A stretch of 64,000 nt of DNA from Jongsikchunia kroppenstedtii DSM 45133 (GTDB taxonomy: Bacteria; Actinomycetota; Actinomycetes; Mycobacteriales; Mycobacteriaceae), in NCBI RefSeq assembly GCF_000380485.1, contig NZ_AQYG01000047.1, positions 186,001 through 250,000 on the forward strand. Direction: 5' to 3'. The notes under the pieces were generated by a model that saw only the letters and a program-made list of their open reading frames with translations, was not told the DNA's origin and did no database searches. The first letter of the stretch is position 1. Every line of letters begins with the position of its first letter. Shown here piece by piece: positions 20,826 to 29,310 of this stretch. The position numbers and the translations under genes are program-made.

Positions 20826-22158
20826 GCGCCATGGAAATGCTGTCGGTGGTGGCGGTACGAGTGATGGTGCCGCAGACAGCGATGCCGAGGGCGAGGCCGA
20901 GTTGCCGCGCGGCGTTGGCGGCGCTGCTCGCGGCTCCGGCATAGCGGTCGGCAGTGCTCGCGATCGCTGCCGCGGGCAGCGCCGGGGAGACGATGCCGGC
21001 GCCGGCGCCGGACAGGACCAGGAAAGGCAGCAGAGCACCCCAGCCATTCCCGGCGGTGACGGCGAGCCCGGCCAGCGCGCCGATGCCGACCAGAATGGTG
21101 CCCCCGCCGAGCATCCAGGCGGGATGCCGCCGGTGCAGCTGCCGCCCGAGCAGGCCCGAGACCGCGATGAAGACGAGCAGTTGCACAACGAGCACGAAGG
21201 ACGTCGCGAGTGAACCGAGACCGACGTCGGTTTGCAGCCAGGCGGCGATCGCCGGCAGGGCTCCGAAGGCGGCGAAGTAGTAGCCGAACGCCACGAGGAG
21301 AACCGCGACGAACCGGGCCGTGCGGAATAGACCCAGCGGCAGTATCGGCTCGGTCGCGAATCTTTCGACCCGAATGAACGCGCACCCGGCGGTCGCCGCC
21401 AACATCCAGCCGACGGTCGAACCGGCTGTGTCCCAACCAGACTCGCCGCCTGTGATGACCGCGTAGGCGAACGCGGTGACGGCCAGCGTGATCAGCGCGA
21501 TGCCCGGCCAGTCGATGTCCGTGATCCGCCGGCCGGCGGACGCCGATTCGGCGCCCGGCTCGATGACGACGGGCAGCGTCCGGGATGCGAGGTACAGGGT
21601 CAGCACGCACACGGGGACGGCGCCGAGGAACAGCCACCGCCAGCTGGCGTATTCCGTGATCACTCCACCGCAGACGGTGCCGACGGCCGACGCTGCCCCG
21701 GCCACTGCGCCCCAGACGGCGAAGGCGGTCGCCCGCTGCTTTGCTTCGGTGTAGGTCAGTCCGATCAGCGGCAGAATCGCCGCGAACATCGCCGCGCCGG
21801 CCACGCCCTGCGCGGCCCGCATGGCGACGAGCGCGGCTGCCGAGGGTGCCAGACCGCACCCGAGGGTGGCGAGGGTGAACCCGCTCAGACCCACTAGGTA
21901 GAGCCGGCGGCTGCCCACGGCGTCGCCGACCGCGCCGGCACCGAGCAGGAGGCCGGCCAGCGCGAGCGTGTAAATGTCGATCACCCACTGCCTGGAACCG
22001 AATGCGGCATCCAATCCTGTGCCGATGCTCGGCAGCGCGACGGTGACGATCGAGGTGTACAAGAGCAGCAGAAACGTGCCCAGACAGCAGGCCGTCAACA
22101 GCAGCCACCCAGCTCCGGCTCGTGTGGCGGTTGCCGAATGCGCATCGGTACTCGTCAT
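20752..22158 (-). CDS. MFS drug transporter, DHA2 (EmrB/QacA) family
   Basis: 468 aa, about 14 hydrophobic segments. Marks: TSIVTVALPSIGTGLDAAFGSRQWVIDIYTLALAGLLLGAGAVGDAVGSRRL and the antiporter motif FAVWGAVAGAASAVGTVCGGVI. It is divergent from the ABATE/CGNR regulator, the two start codons lying 25 bp apart with an inverted repeat across the regulator start, so the regulator probably controls this pump and itself. Likely efflux of a toxic or stress compound. Confidence 0.92.
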   Translation of the reverse strand: MTSTDAHSATATRAGAGWLLLTACCLGTFLLLLYTSIVTVALPSIGTGLDAAFGSRQWVIDIYTLALAGLLLGAGAVGDAVGSRRLYLVGLSGFTLATLGCGLAPSAAALVAMRAAQGVAGAAMFAAILPLIGLTYTEAKQRATAFAVWGAVAGAASAVGTVCGGVITEYASWRWLFLGAVPVCVLTLYLASRTLPVVIEPGAESASAGRRITDIDWPGIALITLAVTAFAYAVITGGESGWDTAGSTVGWMLAATAGCAFIRVERFATEPILPLGLFRTARFVAVLLVAFGYYFAAFGALPAIAAWLQTDVGLGSLATSFVLVVQLLVFIAVSGLLGRQLHRRHPAWMLGGGTILVGIGALAGLAVTAGNGWGALLPFLVLSGAGAGIVSPALPAAAIASTADRYAGAASSAANAARQLGLALGIAVCGTITRTATTDSISMALTACGALALGAGVAAVHLLRREPD

Positions 22159-22171
22159 GCTTCGACCATGA

Positions 22172-22202
22172 TGTAATGGTCTTGTGCATGTAAACCATTA
22201 CA
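22172..22202. promoter_or_regulatory. inverted repeat operator between the MFS pump and its regulator
   Basis: TGTAATGGT (22172-22180) and ACCATTACA (22194-22202), perfect 9-bp arms with a 13-nt spacer. The repeat spans the regulator's GTG start at 22184 and begins 14 bp from the MFS start, so one bound dimer could block both divergent promoters. The most likely binder is the ABATE/CGNR protein encoded at this site. Confidence 0.6.
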
Positions 22203-22720
22203 GTCGCGAGTTGCTCGACAACACCATCGATCTACTCAACCGACCACCGGCAGACGTCGAGGACATCGCCGCTCGGTGGGTGGCCGTCGGCATGCCGCTG
22301 GAGAACGAGCCCCGCCCGAGCGACCTGAACATCGTGCGCGACTACCTGACCGGCTGGGCGCGCCTCATCGACGCTATCGACGAGCCGGCCCGGGTAGTGA
22401 TCCTCAACGAGCTGCTCGCCCGCTACGCCAGCCCGCCCACCGTCACCGACCACGACGGCAGCGGTTGGCACATCCACTACCGCCCCGCGGCCGCCAGCCT
22501 CGGCGAGATTCTCGCAGCCTCCACGACCGTCGCCATCGCCCAACATCTCACCGCACACGGCATGCATCGTCTGGCGCGCTGCGCACTACCCGACTGCGAG
22601 CGCGCCTATGTCGATCACAGCCGCCCCGGTCGTCAGCGTTATTGCTCCCACGCCTGCGCCAACCGCGACGCAGTCCGTCGCCACCGCCACGCCGCGAAGA
22701 CAGCCGGTCGACCGGCCTAG
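22184..22720 (+). CDS. ABATE-domain / CGNR zinc-finger transcriptional regulator
   Basis: 178 aa. The N terminus HVNHYSRELLDNTIDLLN is the ABATE (stress-induced regulator) start. The C terminus is a CGNR-type zinc ribbon with ARCALPDCERAYVDHSRPGRQRYCSHACANR, where the family CGNR box reads CANR (Gly to Ala) and four Cys zinc ligands are present. These proteins are predicted DNA-binding stress regulators. GTG start at 22184, inside the inverted repeat, probably leaderless. Its divergent neighbour is a DHA2 pump, so the pair resembles a local efflux switch. Any ligand is unknown. Confidence 0.88.
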   Translation: MHVNHYSRELLDNTIDLLNRPPADVEDIAARWVAVGMPLENEPRPSDLNIVRDYLTGWARLIDAIDEPARVVILNELLARYASPPTVTDHDGSGWHIHYRPAAASLGEILAASTTVAIAQHLTAHGMHRLARCALPDCERAYVDHSRPGRQRYCSHACANRDAVRRHRHAAKTAGRPA

Positions 22721-22762
22721 AGAGGCGGAAATTCGTTCCTACACAAAAAGTTTTGCTGAGTC

Positions 22763-24048
22763 TTACCGGCCTGACAGGCCGTAGCGTGCCTGCGCGGCGG
22801 CCACCAGATCCGGCAGGAATGCAGCCGGCCAATTCCCCTCGGCGGCCCGGTAGTGCCCCAGCGCCCGGCGAGCGATCACGTCCTGGTGCACCTCCGTGGG
22901 CCCGTCCATAAGAGCGAGGGTCGGCACCATCTGCCATAGCCGCGCGAGCGGCGTCTCGTTGGAAGCACCCAGCGCGCCGTGCAGATGCAGTGATCGTTCG
23001 ACGATGTCATGCGCCACGCGGGCCATCTCGACCTTGCAGGCCGATACGTATTCCATTGCCGCGCGATGTCCATTCGTATCGATCTGCCACGCAGCGTGCA
23101 GCACCAGCAGCCGGAATTGTTCGATCTGGATCCACGAGTCGGCGATGCCCGCCTTGACGACCGGTTGTCGGCCAGCACACCGTGAAAAGTATTGCGTGAC
23201 AATGCCCGTTCGCACTGCATGCCGAAGGCGCGTTTGATCAGTCCGACGGTGCGCATCGCGTGGTGCAACCGACCCCCGGCCAGCCGCGCCTGGGCGATGA
23301 AAAAGCCCTTGCCGCGTTCCCCCAGGAGCGCGTCCGGGCCCACCCGCACGTCGGTGTATCGCATGTGCGGATGGATGCCGACGCCGGGCGGATCGCCGAT
23401 CATCCCGGTATCGCGCACCCGCTCGATTCCCGGGGTCTCGGTGGGCACCAGGAACATCGACATGCTTTCGCGCGGTGATGCGTCGGGCTCGGTCACCGCC
23501 ATGATGATGAGAAACGCCGCGTTCCGCGCGTTCGACGTGAAATACTTCTCCCCGTTGATGATCCAATCCTCGCCGTCCTGAACGGCTTTCGTTCGGAACA
23601 TGCGGGGATCGGCACCACCCTGCGGCTCGGTCATCGAGAATGCCGAGAACAGTTCACCGGCCAGCAGCGGCTGCAGGTAGCGCTGCTTCTGCTCGTCGGT
23701 ACCGAACATGGCGAGGATCTCGGCGTTGCCGGTATCGGGCGCCTGACACCCGAAGACGATGGGGCCCCAGGCGGTACGCCCCAGGATCTCGTTGATCAGC
23801 GCGAGCTTCACCTGGCCGTATCCCTGACCGCCCAGTTCGGGGCCAAGATGACAGGCCCACAAACCGTGCTCTTTGACCTTCGCCTGCAGAGGCCTGACGA
23901 TGTCCGCGATCGCCCCCTCGACCGGCCGATACATCAGGTGCTCGTCCTGGCCCGTCAGATGGTCGAGCGGCTCGACCTCATCCGTGACGAACTTGTCCAT
24001 CCAGTCGAGCTTCTCCTGAAACTCCGAATCAGTACTGAAGTCCCACAT
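22763..24048 (-). pseudogene. acyl-CoA dehydrogenase, broken by a frameshift
   Basis: The N-terminal two thirds read in one frame from MWDFSTDSEFQEKLDW to FHGVLADN, with FSAFSMTEPQGGADP (FAD/substrate site) and WIINGEKYFTSNA. The rest continues in another frame from VVKAGIADSWIQIEQFRLLV to MDGPTEVHQDVIARRALG and RYGLSGR, ending at 22763. The junction is near 23160-23164, where one base appears to be missing. The unshifted frame stops at 22876 with an unrelated tail, losing the last 130 or so residues including the catalytic-Glu region (GPTEVH). It is the third gene of a kinase-SDR-ACAD operon, 1 bp after the SDR stop. It may be a real pseudogene or an assembly error. Confidence 0.85.
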
Positions 24049-24049
24049 A

Positions 24050-24802
24050 CTATTTCACCCCGCCGTCGAGTCGAAGGATTGAACCGGTGCAGTAACTCGC
24101 CGCATCGGAGACCAGATAGAGTGCCGCGCCGATGATTTCGTGCGGCTCTGCCACGCGGCCGAGAGCGACCTGCGAAGCGATGAAATCGAACATCTCCGGT
24201 GTCCACGCCTTGGAGATATCGGTGCGGAATGTGCCGCACATGATCGAGTTGACCCGCACCGTCGGAGCGAATGTCTGCGCGAACCCGTCGGTGAGCGTAT
24301 TGAGACCGGCTTTCGCCGCCGCGTACGGGAGGATCGTGGGGTTCGGGCGAACCGACCCGACCGAGCTGATGTTGAGGATTACGCCACCACCCGCCTCGAC
24401 CATCCGAGTGCCGATGGTAGCCGTCAGTCGGAAAGGTCCCTTCAAGTTGGTCGCAAAGACTTTGTCGTACAACGCCTCCGAGACCTGATCGATGCTCGGA
24501 TACAGCGGCGACACGCCGGCATTGTTCACCAGGATGTCGACTGCGCCGAATTCTGCGTACGCCGCATCGACCAAAGCATCGCAGTCGTCCCAGTCGCCGA
24601 CATTGCAGGCAACAGGCAGCGCTGCGCGACCGAACCGCGAACGAACTTCGGCGGCAAGCTCGTGACAGCTGTCGAGCTTGCGGCTGGCGATGACGACATC
24701 CGCACCGTGTTCGGCGAATGCCAGGACCATCTCCTTGCCGAGGCCGCGACTGCCGCCGGTCACCAACGCGACCTTGCCCGAAAGATCGATCGACAGCGGC
24801 AT
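24050..24802 (-). CDS. short-chain dehydrogenase/reductase
   Basis: 250 aa classical SDR. Cofactor motif TGGSRGLGKEM (about residues 15-25), NNAGVSPLYP, the Ser of ISSVGSVR and the catalytic Tyr/Lys of YAAAKAG (shifted SDR wording but both residues present), then GTFRTDIS and the C-terminal GSILRLDGGVK. It is NAD(P)-dependent; the substrate may be a hydroxyacyl-CoA or keto-acid derivative, judging from the kinase and acyl-CoA dehydrogenase on either side. Its start overlaps the stop of the upstream kinase by 1 bp (TGATG), so the two are coupled. Confidence 0.92.
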   Translation of the reverse strand: MPLSIDLSGKVALVTGGSRGLGKEMVLAFAEHGADVVIASRKLDSCHELAAEVRSRFGRAALPVACNVGDWDDCDALVDAAYAEFGAVDILVNNAGVSPLYPSIDQVSEALYDKVFATNLKGPFRLTATIGTRMVEAGGGVILNISSVGSVRPNPTILPYAAAKAGLNTLTDGFAQTFAPTVRVNSIMCGTFRTDISKAWTPEMFDFIASQVALGRVAEPHEIIGAALYLVSDAASYCTGSILRLDGGVK

Positions 24803-25848
24803 CAGAATCCCTTCTCCGTGAAATGACTTGCCTGGCTGAGCAATCCAACAGCCATGGAGTGCAGTAGGTCTCCGACCGCCGCGGGGGCCTTGCCGGCACA
24901 GGCCCGGGCATGGGTCCCTTCGAGCACGATCGCCAGCTTGAACGACGCCATTACCGCGTACCAGAGCGCATCGTCGACGGGTCGCGCCGCGACCGTGCCG
25001 TAGTATTCGACCAACTCGCTGCGAGTCGGCAGACCGCCGGCCTGCCGCAGGACGTCGGCGGCCGCCGGCGTCCTGTCCCCTTCGGGCCAGGTCGCCAAGA
25101 GCCACCCCAAGTCGAGCAGCGGGTCGCCGACCGTGCACATCTCCCAGTCCACTATCGCCGCGACCTGCGGGCCGTCATTGCGGAACATCAAGTTGGCCAG
25201 GTGAAAATCTCCGTGCATGATGCCTGCCCGAAACGCCGTGGGCTGGTTCGCCGTCAGCCACTCCGCAAGCGCATCCACCGCCGGCAGCTGATGACCGGCG
25301 TAACCGTCGAACTCGACATACTTGTCGAGCGCCGTGAGCCATTGCGGCACTTGACGATCACGGAAACCGTCGGGATGGCCAAGATCGCCGAGGCCGACGT
25401 CACTCGGGTCGATGGCGCCCAGCGCAGCCAACGCGTCCACGGCGCAGAAACCCATACGATGCCGCACATCCAGGCTTGCGGCGTGCAGCTCCGGCAGCGC
25501 CACTGTCGCGTTGAACCCATCGACGGGCCGCATGAGATAGAACACCGACCCCCACACGGACTCGTCATTCTCTGCAGCCACGAGCGTCGGGAGGGGCACC
25601 GCGCTCTCGGCGAGTGCGTCCAGTACCCGAATCTCCCGGCGCAGCGCGTCATTGGTATGTGGCCGTAGGTGTTTCGGCCCGCGTCGCACGACAAAACGGC
25701 TGCCGCCGCTCGAGAGCGCGAACATGAGGTTCTGGGTGCCACCGCCGATCGGCTCGATGTCGGCGACCTCGCCGTCACCGATGCCTCTGGATCGCATCCA
25801 GTTCGCCAGCGCAGCCCAATCGAGCTCGGCGCCAAGGGATTGACTCAT
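24802..25848 (-). CDS. phosphotransferase (APH/ACAD10-like kinase family)
   Basis: 348 aa with the aminoglycoside-phosphotransferase fold of COG3173. GGGTQNLMFALSSGGSRFVVRRGP is the nucleotide-binding lobe, HGDFHLANLMF holds the catalytic Asp and Asn, and VDWEMCTVGDPLLDLGWLLA the metal Asp. Members paired with acyl-CoA dehydrogenases (ACAD10/11 in animals, LvaA in Pseudomonas levulinate catabolism) phosphorylate the hydroxyl of 4-hydroxyacyl-CoAs. With the SDR and ACAD of this operon, the same chemistry is a fair inference here. It is not an antibiotic-resistance gene. First gene of the operon, with a good promoter at 25855-25883. Confidence 0.88.
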   Translation of the reverse strand: MSQSLGAELDWAALANWMRSRGIGDGEVADIEPIGGGTQNLMFALSSGGSRFVVRRGPKHLRPHTNDALRREIRVLDALAESAVPLPTLVAAENDESVWGSVFYLMRPVDGFNATVALPELHAASLDVRHRMGFCAVDALAALGAIDPSDVGLGDLGHPDGFRDRQVPQWLTALDKYVEFDGYAGHQLPAVDALAEWLTANQPTAFRAGIMHGDFHLANLMFRNDGPQVAAIVDWEMCTVGDPLLDLGWLLATWPEGDRTPAAADVLRQAGGLPTRSELVEYYGTVAARPVDDALWYAVMASFKLAIVLEGTHARACAGKAPAAVGDLLHSMAVGLLSQASHFTEKGF

Positions 25849-25854
25849 GACGGA

Positions 25855-25909
25855 ACCATAAGGCCATGCGCATTAACCGTCAATGCATGCGCATTAACTG
25901 TTGTATTAT
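25855..25909. promoter_or_regulatory. divergent promoter region with two TetR-type operator copies
   Basis: A 16-nt motif CATGCGCATTAACCGT occurs at 25865-25880 and again at 25886-25901 with one mismatch, a 21-bp period (two helix turns), each carrying the palindrome ATGCGCAT. On the minus strand, TTGACG (25883-25878) and TATGGT (25860-25855) lie 17 bp apart and flank the first copy. On the plus strand, the second copy lies just before the TATTAT -10 (25904-25909) of the tetR gene, whose ATG is 7 nt further, suggesting a leaderless mRNA. One regulator can thus control both directions. Confidence 0.65.
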
Positions 25910-25915
25910 GCGACA

Positions 25916-26557
25916 ATGGAAACGAGAGACCGCCTGCTCGCCGCTGCGGAAGACCTGTACGCGGCTCGGGGTGTCGACGGCGTGAGCCTGCGAGAGATTC
26001 AGCGTGCGTCCGGCGTCAAGAATGCTGCCGCCATGCAGTACCACTTCGGTGACCGTGCCGGCCTGCTGACCGCCTTGCTCGATCGCCACAATCGCGACAT
26101 CGAACAACGTCGGCACGCCCTGCTCGACAGCTACGAGGCCGCCGGCGTCTCCGACATCCGCGCGGTCGCCGAGGCGCTCGTACTCCCCGTTGCGGCCAAA
26201 CTGTCCGATGACGGCGGCGATGCCTATCTCCGCATCTATGCGGATCTGCTGAATCGACGTCAACCACTGCTGCCGGACGTTCTCCTCGAAGAGGATGCCG
26301 CCAGCATCATTCGGTGGCGACAGGTCGTCGATCCATTCCTGGATCGCACTGCGGTGCAACTGCACCGACGGTTCGTCGTCATCCGATTCGTCGTCGCCGA
26401 GTTGGCTCAGCGGGCGGCGACCGCGCCGCACACCAACGACGCGCTCTTCATCTCACAGCTGGTCGATGTCGTCGTGGCAATGCTCGCCGCTCCGGCATCC
26501 GATCAGACCAGGCGACTCGCGGACGAACGGGCCGCCAGGTCGAAGCCCAGGACGTGA
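25916..26557 (+). CDS. TetR-family transcriptional regulator
   Basis: 213 aa, ATG 25916. Helix-turn-helix at the N terminus: LAAAEDLYAARGVDGVSLREIQRASGVKNAAAMQYHFGDRAGLL, with the 'QYHFGd..gLl' form typical of TetR regulators of fatty acid and acyl-CoA genes. The ligand domain is not specific. It probably binds the two direct-repeat operators upstream, repressing itself and the divergent kinase-SDR-ACAD operon. It converges on the MFS symporter gene with 14 bp between stops. Confidence 0.9.
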   Translation: METRDRLLAAAEDLYAARGVDGVSLREIQRASGVKNAAAMQYHFGDRAGLLTALLDRHNRDIEQRRHALLDSYEAAGVSDIRAVAEALVLPVAAKLSDDGGDAYLRIYADLLNRRQPLLPDVLLEEDAASIIRWRQVVDPFLDRTAVQLHRRFVVIRFVVAELAQRAATAPHTNDALFISQLVDVVVAMLAAPASDQTRRLADERAARSKPRT

Positions 26558-26571
26558 TGGCGCCCTCTTGG

Positions 26572-28065
26572 TCACCGAACACTCAGCGCGTCGTCGTAGA
26601 CGGCTGTTGCTTCGCTCGGCGAATCAACTTGGGGCGGTGAACCTTCCAGGGGCTGCGTAGCCGATTCGCGCATGAAAACGACTGCGACCAGACCGACGAC
26701 GCCACTGACGACGAGATAGAAGCCGGGCACCAAGTGATTGTGTGTCGTGCCGACCAACGCCGACGTGATGAGCGGTGTCGTACCGCCGAAAGCCGACACC
26801 GCGATATTGAATCCGATCGACAGCGCACCGTAACGCACCGCGGTCGGGAATAGCGCCGGGAGCGTCGACGCGGTCGGCGCCGCAAACGAGGCCAGGATGA
26901 GTCCGAGGAACACACAGGCGACGATCGCCGGCCACAGCGCTTTGGTGTCCAGCATGAGAAAGAGCGGTACTGCCAGGACGATCTGGGCGATCGCGGCTAC
27001 GGCGAATATTGGTCGACGGCCGGTCCAGTCGCTGAGTCGGCCGATTGCGACGATCGACGACACCACGACCAGCATCGACAGCAACACCAACAGGTCGGCT
27101 TCAGTCTGGCTGCGGTGGACTTCGTCGGTGAAGAATGTCGGCAGGTATGCGGTCACCATGTAGTTGGTGACGTTGTACAGCGTCACCAACCCTATGCACA
27201 CCAACAGCGGTCGCCAGAATCGCGTGAAGATCGAAAGTAGTTCGCGTCCACCGGATTCGGTTTCGGAGACTTTTCGACTGTGGTCGTCCAGTTGCTTCCG
27301 GAATGCGGGCGTGTCCTCCAGCTTCAGCCTGAGATACAGGCCGATCAGGCCCATCGGCCCGGCGATAAAGAATGGGATACGCCAACCCCATTCGAGCATG
27401 TCGTGCTCGCTGACCAGGAGGTTGAGCACGGTGACCAGTGAAGACCCCAACGAGTATCCGATGAACGTCCCGAAGTCCAACCACGAGCCGAGGAACCCAC
27501 GTCTGCGGTCTGGCGAGTATTCGGCGATAAAGGTTGTCGCGCCGCCGTATTCGCCGCCGGTCGAGAATCCCTGAACGAGCCGCGCCAGCAGCAGCAGAAT
27601 GGGTGCGGCGATGCCGATGGCGTGATAGCTCGGAATCAACCCCACGGAGAAGGTGCCGATCGACATCATGATCATCGTGACCGCGAGAACCTTTTGCCGA
27701 CCGATCCTGTCGCCCAACGGACCGAAGAACATGCCGCCGAGCGGTCGCACCACGAAGGCCGCCGCGAAGGTGGCGAAGCTGGCCAATACCTGAGCCGACC
27801 CGGACGAGTCGGGGTAGAAAACCTTCCCGAGCGTTGCGGCCAGATAGCCGTAGACCCCGAAGTCGAACCACTCCATCATGTTGCCGAGCGCCGCAGCAGT
27901 TATCGCGCGCTTCAGCATGGGCTGGTCCACGACAGTAATGCTTTCTTCGGTCAACGGCGGCTTGCGCCGCATCAGCCGGCGGAGCGCTCGCAGGCGCCCC
28001 TCGACCACGTGTTCGTGGCCCCACCGTCGGGTCAGTCGCGTTGTGAGTCCCGTGTCGATGGCCAT
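26572..28065 (-). CDS. MFS metabolite:H+ symporter (MHS/ProP/ShiA-like)
   Basis: 497 aa. The start at 28065 (MAIDTGLTTRLTRRWGHEHV) has AAGGTGG 7 nt upstream; the frame is open further but is antisense. Twelve hydrophobic segments with MHS motifs: NMMEWFDFGVYGYLA, RPLGGMFFGPLGDRIGRQKVL, and FSTGGEYGGATTFIAEYSPDRRRGFLGSW. The family imports organic acids and osmolytes (proline/betaine, shikimate, citrate, alpha-ketoglutarate) with H+. Its position next to the kinase-SDR-ACAD island makes it a candidate importer for that pathway's acid, but it has no visible shared control. Confidence 0.9.
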   Translation of the reverse strand: MAIDTGLTTRLTRRWGHEHVVEGRLRALRRLMRRKPPLTEESITVVDQPMLKRAITAAALGNMMEWFDFGVYGYLAATLGKVFYPDSSGSAQVLASFATFAAAFVVRPLGGMFFGPLGDRIGRQKVLAVTMIMMSIGTFSVGLIPSYHAIGIAAPILLLLARLVQGFSTGGEYGGATTFIAEYSPDRRRGFLGSWLDFGTFIGYSLGSSLVTVLNLLVSEHDMLEWGWRIPFFIAGPMGLIGLYLRLKLEDTPAFRKQLDDHSRKVSETESGGRELLSIFTRFWRPLLVCIGLVTLYNVTNYMVTAYLPTFFTDEVHRSQTEADLLVLLSMLVVVSSIVAIGRLSDWTGRRPIFAVAAIAQIVLAVPLFLMLDTKALWPAIVACVFLGLILASFAAPTASTLPALFPTAVRYGALSIGFNIAVSAFGGTTPLITSALVGTTHNHLVPGFYLVVSGVVGLVAVVFMRESATQPLEGSPPQVDSPSEATAVYDDALSVR

Positions 28066-28118
28066 TTGGCCCACCTTAACGTCGCCATTTCGGCATCCGT
28101 CGCCGCGGTTGGTGACAC

Positions 28119-29120
28119 CTAAATCCAGTCGCGGCGTTTGAAGACTGCATACAGCCCGATCATCATCACGATGATCAGTACGGTGCTGACGAGAAATCCA
28201 GACCAGTGGTTGAAACCGGGGTACGGCACGTTCTGTCCGAAGAACCCCGTGATCGCTGTGGGAACGGCGATGATGCCGGCCCACCCGGTCAGCTTCTTCA
28301 TCACCGTGTTCAGCCGGGCGTCCTGTAACGACAGATTGGTTTCGAAGACCGTCGTGACCATGTCCCGCAGCGACTCGGTCCACTCGGCGACTCGCAGGGT
28401 GTGGTCGTACAGGTCTGACCACATCGGATCGAGTTCTTTGGGCGACTCTCCGCTCATGCGGCGGCGTTCGATCGATCCGACCACCTCGCGCATGGGCAGC
28501 ACCACACGTCGCAGCCGAACCAGATCCTTCCGCAGCGCATACGTGGCGCGTTGCAGTCCAGCCCGGCCGCCGCGCTGGTCGAACAACAGTCCCTCAAGGC
28601 CCTCTATTTGGTCGTCGAGTGTCTGCACCGCATCGAAATGCCCGTCGACGACCACATCGAGCAGCCCGTGCAGCAGGGCGCCGACGCCGTACTGCTGCAT
28701 ACCGATCTCCTGCCACCGTTCGACTACGGCCTGCGCATCGAAAATGGAGTCGTCGTGGATGGTTATCAATGCGTTGCCACGCACGAAGATCGAGATGCGG
28801 GCGAGCACGAGCGGGTCGGCCTCGCGGTTGGGCGCCTCGGGTGTCGCGTAGCTGACGGCGTACACAGTCATGAAGGTGTGGTGGCGGTACACCGTGGCCT
28901 TGACCCGTTCGGCCTCGGCGACCACGTCCTCCACCGCCCACGGATCCAGCTCGAGCTCGTCGGCGAGCGCTTGCAGCGTCTGATGCGATGGGTTGGTCAA
29001 GTCAGCCCAGATCAGTCTGTCTGGGTCGGACACACAATCAGAGAGTTTGGACAGCTCGAAACCGTCCACGGGTGTACCGCGTTCCCAGATCTGCCCACGC
29101 ACGGCGGTCTCATTTCCCAC
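28119..29120 (-). CDS. corA: CorA-like divalent metal ion transporter
   Basis: 333 aa. It has the large N-terminal cytoplasmic domain of CorA, a long stalk helix (DLVRLRRVVLPMREVVGSIERRRM) and two C-terminal transmembrane helices: KKLTGWAGIIAVPTAITGFFGQNVPYPGF and the last GFLVSTVLIIVMMIGLYAVF before the basic tail KRRDWI. The signature loop is FGQN instead of the classic YGMN, as in distant CorA/ZntB-like members, so selectivity for Mg2+ over Co2+, Ni2+ or Zn2+ is uncertain. GTG start; divergent from the tiny charged genes. Confidence 0.85.
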   Translation of the reverse strand: MGNETAVRGQIWERGTPVDGFELSKLSDCVSDPDRLIWADLTNPSHQTLQALADELELDPWAVEDVVAEAERVKATVYRHHTFMTVYAVSYATPEAPNREADPLVLARISIFVRGNALITIHDDSIFDAQAVVERWQEIGMQQYGVGALLHGLLDVVVDGHFDAVQTLDDQIEGLEGLLFDQRGGRAGLQRATYALRKDLVRLRRVVLPMREVVGSIERRRMSGESPKELDPMWSDLYDHTLRVAEWTESLRDMVTTVFETNLSLQDARLNTVMKKLTGWAGIIAVPTAITGFFGQNVPYPGFNHWSGFLVSTVLIIVMMIGLYAVFKRRDWI

Positions 29121-29169
29121 CGGCCAATCGTGCCATTACTTCGCGGCACCGCTTCACCGTTCCGCGGCC

Positions 29170-29175
29170 TATAGT
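29170..29175 (+). promoter_or_regulatory. -10 element upstream of the small charged genes
   Basis: TATAGT, 30 bp before the start at 29206 and preceding the AAGGAG SD (29195-29200). It gives a leader of about 24 nt. The region between it and corA is about 50 bp. Confidence 0.4.
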
Positions 29176-29205
29176 CGCGAACAGGACGACACGTAAGGAG
29201 AACCC

Positions 29206-29310
29206 ATGAGCGACAAGAACGCCCGCGAAGAAGAGATCGAGCAGGAAGAGAAGCGCAAGCAGGCCGAGCGTGATCGTCTCGAGCGCGAGGAGAAAGAGCG
29301 TCTCGAATGA
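29206..29310 (+). CDS. 34-aa highly charged peptide
   Basis: MSDKNAREEEIEQEEKRK and on to EREEKERLE, 34 residues of which most are Glu, Lys or Arg, predicted a single continuous helix. The gene has AAGGAG 5 nt before the ATG and a TATAGT -10 further up, so it looks genuinely expressed. Its stop overlaps the start of the next small gene (ATGA). I know of no family. Possible roles, all guesses: a metal-responsive or membrane-peripheral peptide linked to the divergent CorA, or a helical stabiliser. Confidence 0.5.
   Translation: MSDKNAREEEIEQEEKRKQAERDRLEREEKERLE

Noticed and set aside
22721-22765. Rho-independent terminator after the ABATE gene
   Set aside because: The ACAAAAAGTTTT stretch has no stable stem; GGCCTGACAGGCC is too short and lies inside the ACAD end.
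24802-25848. Aminoglycoside resistance gene
   Set aside because: The APH fold belongs to the COG3173 group with SDR and ACAD partners, which points to acyl-CoA metabolism.
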